The notes under the pieces: model-generated | Told to the model about the DNA's origin: nothing | The model's input: only the letters and a program-made list of their open reading frames with translations | Database searches by the model: none | Shown: positions 5,651 to 8,339 of the stretch, piece by piece | How the letters are laid out: the number at the start of each line of letters is the position of its first letter | How positions within the stretch are numbered: the first letter of the stretch is position 1 | Made by a program: the position numbers and the translations under genes | Source: Myxococcales bacterium | GTDB taxonomy: Bacteria > Desulfobacterota_B > Binatia > UBA1149 > SPBQ01 | NCBI GenBank assembly: GCA_004525875.1 | Contig: SPBQ01000081.1 | Coordinates: 1 to 8,339 of the forward strand | Reading direction: 5' to 3' | DNA: 8,339 nt

Positions 5651-6808
5651 GTGCACGACCGGCTCCATTCCGAAGGCCTCGAGGATCGAAGCCTGGCTCC
5701 GTACGCGATGCGCTCGTCGCAGTCGCGCGGCCGCGCGTATCCCGAGAACGAGCACGCCTTCCGGCTGGCGTTCCAGCGCGATCGCGACCGGATCATCCAT
5801 TCGAGCGCGTTCCGCCGGCTCGAATACAAGACCCAGGTCTTCGTGAACCACGAGGGCGACTACTACCGAACCCGGCTCACGCACACGATGGAGTGCGCAC
5901 AGATCACGCGCACGGTCGCACGCGCTCTCGGTCTCAATCAGGACCTCGCCGAGGCCGTGGCGCTTGCCCATGATCTCGGTCATACGCCGTTCGGCCACGC
6001 CGGGGAGCACGTGCTCGCGGAGCTCATGGCGGACCACGGCGGGTTCGACCACAACAGCCAGAGCTTGCGGATCGTGGAGGTCCTCGAAGAGCGCTATCCG
6101 AACTTTCACGGGCTCAACCTCACGTACGAGGTGCGAGAGGGCATCGTGAAGCATTCGACCTCGTACAAGCGCGAGCGCGTGAGCGATTTCAATCCCGATG
6201 AGGCACCGCTCTTGGAGGCGCAGATCGTCGATTTTGCCGATGAGATTGCCTACAACTGTCACGACATTGACGACGGATTGCAGTCGGGGATGCTATCGAA
6301 CGAGGATCTCGAAGGCGTTGCACTGTGGGAGAACGCGTTTCGAGAAGTGCGAGATGAGCACCCGGACGCCGGCTTCTCCATCCAGCGCTACAAGAGCGTC
6401 CGGCGCATTCTCGATGCGCTGGTGCGCGACCTGATAGGCACGATCGAGGCACGCATGCAGGCCCAAGGCGTGGAGACCGTCGAGGATCTGCGCGCGATCA
6501 AGCCCCGCATTGCAGACTTCAGCCCCGAGATCGACGAGGCGACGCGCGAGCTCAAAGCGCGCCTGATGGACCGGCTGTACAAGCATCAGCGCGTCGTGCG
6601 GATGGCTGCGAAGGCCAAGCGCGTGATGACGGGGATCTTCCGCGCCTACATGGACAATCCCCAGCAGATGCCACCACACGTCGTGGTCCGCGCCGAGAGT
6701 GACGACGTCTCCATGGCGCGTGTCATCGCCGACTACGTCGCCGGCATGACCGACCGCTTCGCGCTCGAGGAGTACGCGAAGCTCTACGATCCGTTCGAGC
6801 GCGTCTGA
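5651..6808 (+). CDS. dgt: dGTPase-like HD-domain deoxynucleotide triphosphohydrolase
   Basis: Members of this HD family hydrolyse dNTPs to the deoxynucleoside plus inorganic triphosphate and so trim cytoplasmic dNTP pools. The protein has 385 residues from GTG 5651, within the range of the shorter (type 2) dGTPase-like proteins. The family N-terminus LAPYAMRS...RGRAYPE is followed by FQRDRDRIIHSSAFRRLEYKTQV (41-63). The metal-site residues are seen: His78 in RLTHT, His107-Asp108 in AHDLGHTPFGHAGE and Asp197 in DFADEIAYNCHD. DNHS-type substrate contacts appear as GFDHNSQSLR (131-140), and the C-terminus ends YAKLYDPFERV. It starts 17 bases after the lipoprotein stop with its own ribosome site, so co-transcription is likely. 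It converges on the DUF1329 gene with a 6-base gap. Nucleotide preference cannot be read from sequence; several such enzymes accept more than dGTP. The family assignment is firm. Confidence 0.94.
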   Translation: MHDRLHSEGLEDRSLAPYAMRSSQSRGRAYPENEHAFRLAFQRDRDRIIHSSAFRRLEYKTQVFVNHEGDYYRTRLTHTMECAQITRTVARALGLNQDLAEAVALAHDLGHTPFGHAGEHVLAELMADHGGFDHNSQSLRIVEVLEERYPNFHGLNLTYEVREGIVKHSTSYKRERVSDFNPDEAPLLEAQIVDFADEIAYNCHDIDDGLQSGMLSNEDLEGVALWENAFREVRDEHPDAGFSIQRYKSVRRILDALVRDLIGTIEARMQAQGVETVEDLRAIKPRIADFSPEIDEATRELKARLMDRLYKHQRVVRMAAKAKRVMTGIFRAYMDNPQQMPPHVVVRAESDDVSMARVIADYVAGMTDRFALEEYAKLYDPFERV

Positions 6809-6829
6809 GCGGGTCTAGCGAAACGCGCT
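6798..6829. terminator. Inverted repeat over the convergent dgt / DUF1329 ends
   Basis: AGCGCGT (6798-6804) pairs with ACGCGCT (6823-6829), a perfect 7-bp stem around an 18-base loop. The loop holds both stop codons (TGA 6806-6808 on +, TAG 6817-6815 on -). No T-run follows on either side. It may serve as a shared transcript end; the evidence is position and symmetry only. Confidence 0.3.
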
Positions 6830-8083
6830 GGCCATGCGGCCGACGCTGAAGTCGATGGGCCGCAGTCCGACGTTCACCTGCACCATGGGGACGTCACGGC
6901 TGTGCGGGAAGCGCCAGCGTAGTGCGCGACTGGCCTGCAGATCGATCGCGGTACCCGCGAGGATGAGCATCATCTGCTCGGTGCGACCCTCGGCGTTCGG
7001 CACCGGCATGTGGCGCCACAGGTTGAAGACCGTCTTCCACAGCTCGCCGCCGCCGTCGTAGAGGTCGGTGCCGAGAACCAGCCACGTCTTCTTGTCGATG
7101 GCGATGATGCGCTTGCTGTAGGCATCGTACGGGAGGCGTGCGGTCGCTTCGACGATCCAGGCCTCGCGCTTCTCCCAGACATCGCACGGAGCGAAACTGG
7201 CGTCGCCGGGGCACCACTTCGCTGGATAATCGCGGACATTGATGGGGCCGAGCAGCTCGCGCTCGCCGATCAGTCGCCAGCTATAGCTCGCGATCGGGGC
7301 GTCGAAGCCGAAGATGCTGTTGAGATCGATCACCACCTCGCCGGGCGTGTTGTAACGGATCTGCGGCGAGAGGCGTCGCAGGCGACGTGTGAACGGCGTG
7401 TAGTACCAGACGTCGTCCTCGCGTGCGTCCAGGTAGCGGTAGGTGAGCAGAGGGCCGTTGGGTACGAGCGTGTTGAGCGCGGGAAACGTGGGGCCGAGCG
7501 CTTCCATCTGCAGCACGCGGTCGCGGTTGCCGGGCATCGCCGGGGTAGGGGCGACGCGGAACCTTCCGTAGAAGCGGATCAGCATCGACTCCTGGTACTG
7601 GTTCAGGTCGGCGCCGATATCGGGCACCAGGCCACGCCCCGCAACGATGTTGCCACTGGCCCACTCGACACTGCGTGCCCTCGCGTCGTCCACGACCCAT
7701 GGAGTGAAGGTCTGGTTCCAGATGATCTTGAGTGCAGCTTGCGGGTCGTTGGGGTCGATGTCGGGGAAGGGCAAGCCGGCGACGTAGCCCTCGATGCCGC
7801 CGGCGTAGTTGAGCCGGACGTCCTTGTGGTAGAAAGCCGTCGCCTTGGCGTAGTCCTCACGCCAGGGGATGTCGCTCGTCGGCCCGACCTCGATCTTCAT
7901 TCCGAGCTCGACGGCTCGCTGAACTCCGGGCAGCAACAACGCGGAGAAGTCTTGGCTCGGCGCGGCCGGTGTCTGGGCACGCCCAATCCCCGCCACCGTC
8001 AAGAGCAGAAAAAGGGCGGCGAGGGGAGGTGCCGAGGGGGGTCCGAAGCCTCTAGGTGTCGATCTAGGGAAGCAGGCGTTCAT
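6815..8083 (-). CDS. DUF1329 family secreted protein
   Basis: DUF1329 proteins are exported proteins of Gram-negative bacteria, related in fold prediction to LolA/LolB-type lipid-binding barrels. Their biochemical role is not established. The start is ATG 8083, because a signal peptide begins there: a hydrophobic core at about 20-33 and a likely cut after GRA (Ala36). The open frame to 8287 adds 68 arginine-rich residues ahead of the signal and is unlikely to be translated. No strong Shine-Dalgarno precedes ATG 8083. The 422-residue product has family-like segments: YQESMLIRFYGRFRV, VWYYTPFTRRLRRLS (225-239), then DVWEKREAWIVEATAR and SKRIIAIDKKTW, ending with LYDGGGELWKTVFNLWRHMP (341-360). 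Cys291 and Cys300 could form a disulfide after export. There is no lipobox, so a soluble periplasmic protein is more likely than a lipoprotein. It converges on dgt. Confidence 0.88.
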   Translation of the reverse strand: MNACFPRSTPRGFGPPSAPPLAALFLLLTVAGIGRAQTPAAPSQDFSALLLPGVQRAVELGMKIEVGPTSDIPWREDYAKATAFYHKDVRLNYAGGIEGYVAGLPFPDIDPNDPQAALKIIWNQTFTPWVVDDARARSVEWASGNIVAGRGLVPDIGADLNQYQESMLIRFYGRFRVAPTPAMPGNRDRVLQMEALGPTFPALNTLVPNGPLLTYRYLDAREDDVWYYTPFTRRLRRLSPQIRYNTPGEVVIDLNSIFGFDAPIASYSWRLIGERELLGPINVRDYPAKWCPGDASFAPCDVWEKREAWIVEATARLPYDAYSKRIIAIDKKTWLVLGTDLYDGGGELWKTVFNLWRHMPVPNAEGRTEQMMLILAGTAIDLQASRALRWRFPHSRDVPMVQVNVGLRPIDFSVGRMASAFR

Positions 8084-8339
8084 CGGCCGGGCGGCCTCGA
8101 CTCTAGTCCGCGCGGTGCCTGCGCGCCACGAGAATTCCGCGTCTGGTTGCAGCCGTTCGCCACGCGTCCGATCCGTGCCCAAGGAGCGTACGAAACAACC
8201 GCCGACTCGTCCGCGCGGTTCATGCTCGTGGGCGCGAACGACAATGTTCTCCGTAGCGCGGCGCCGGTGCCACGGCGCGCTGCGCATGCGGCTCCGAACG
8301 CTATTTCGTTCGAAATACGCGCGGCGCGCGACTCCGAAC
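8084..8339. other. Non-coding region upstream of the DUF1329 gene
   Basis: These 256 bases to the right edge hold no supported gene. The minus-strand frame stays open to 8287 but reads as an Arg-rich sequence without family likeness. A promoter for the DUF1329 gene should lie here. TAGAGT (about 20 bases upstream of the start) could be a -10 element, but no matching -35 was seen. Confidence 0.5.
8302..8317. promoter_or_regulatory. Operator-like inverted repeat TATTTCG-TT-CGAAATA
   Basis: TATTTCG (8302-8308) and CGAAATA (8311-8317) form perfect 7-bp arms around TT. This size suits a dimeric regulator such as a TetR-type protein. The 8-mer CTCCGAAC flanks it as a direct repeat at 8292-8299 and 8332-8339. 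It lies about 220 bases upstream of the DUF1329 start, so it may instead belong to a gene beyond the window. No regulator gene is visible here. Confidence 0.35.

Noticed and set aside
5378..6262. 294-residue minus-strand frame with a Val-rich end
   Set aside because: The Val/Glu-rich part is the antisense of the ACG/TCG tract, and the rest is the antisense of the firmly identified dgt gene.
8084..8287. 68-residue N-terminal extension of the DUF1329 protein
   Set aside because: A normal signal peptide begins at ATG 8083. The extension is Arg-rich and would bury the signal.

Overview
The window is a GC-rich (roughly two-thirds G+C by eye) bacterial fragment. It carries seven protein genes and one tRNA, and its first gene runs off the left edge. 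Codon third positions are almost all G or C in every gene called. The MEP-pathway enzyme IspH, SD-led genes and a lipobox lipoprotein indicate a Gram-negative-type bacterium. Three traits point to a delta-proteobacteria-like lineage such as Candidatus Binatota, Desulfobacterota or Myxococcota: a DUF1329 protein, a lipoprotein with a 'TDADC' cysteine-rich segment, and a long Thr/Ser tail. That placement is inference from gene style, not a phylogenetic result.

Layout, left to right. Bases 2-1330 (+): an amidase-signature enzyme, 5'-truncated, with an odd N-terminal part. Bases 1385-1458 (+): tRNA-Arg(CCT). Bases 1565-2194 (+): an Hsp20/alpha-crystallin small heat-shock protein with a lysine-rich N-terminal tail, a plausible promoter and a 5'-UTR hairpin. 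Bases 2199-2597 (-): an unrecognised 132-residue protein ending 4 bases from the hsp20 stop. Bases 2818-3780 (-): ispH. Bases 3975-5633 (+), divergent from ispH: a secreted lipoprotein with a PKD-like domain, a Cys-rich insert, a propeller-like region and a Thr/Ser tail. Bases 5651-6808 (+): a dGTPase-like HD phosphohydrolase, 17 bases behind the lipoprotein. Bases 6815-8083 (-): a secreted DUF1329 protein converging on the dGTPase with a 6-base gap. Bases 8084-8339 are apparently non-coding upstream DNA with an operator-like palindrome.

The genes do not form one pathway. They look like ordinary chromosomal housekeeping and envelope genes: isoprenoid precursor synthesis, nucleotide pool control, proteostasis and envelope proteins. 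The only likely co-transcribed pair is lipoprotein-dGTPase. I saw no integrase, transposase, CRISPR array, toxin-antitoxin pair or defence cluster, and no clear new multi-gene system. The points most worth checking are the amidase N-terminus, which lacks the Lys-Asp motif, the histone-H1-like tail and possible RNA thermosensor of the hsp20 gene, the mosaic lipoprotein, and the unrecognised 132-residue protein.
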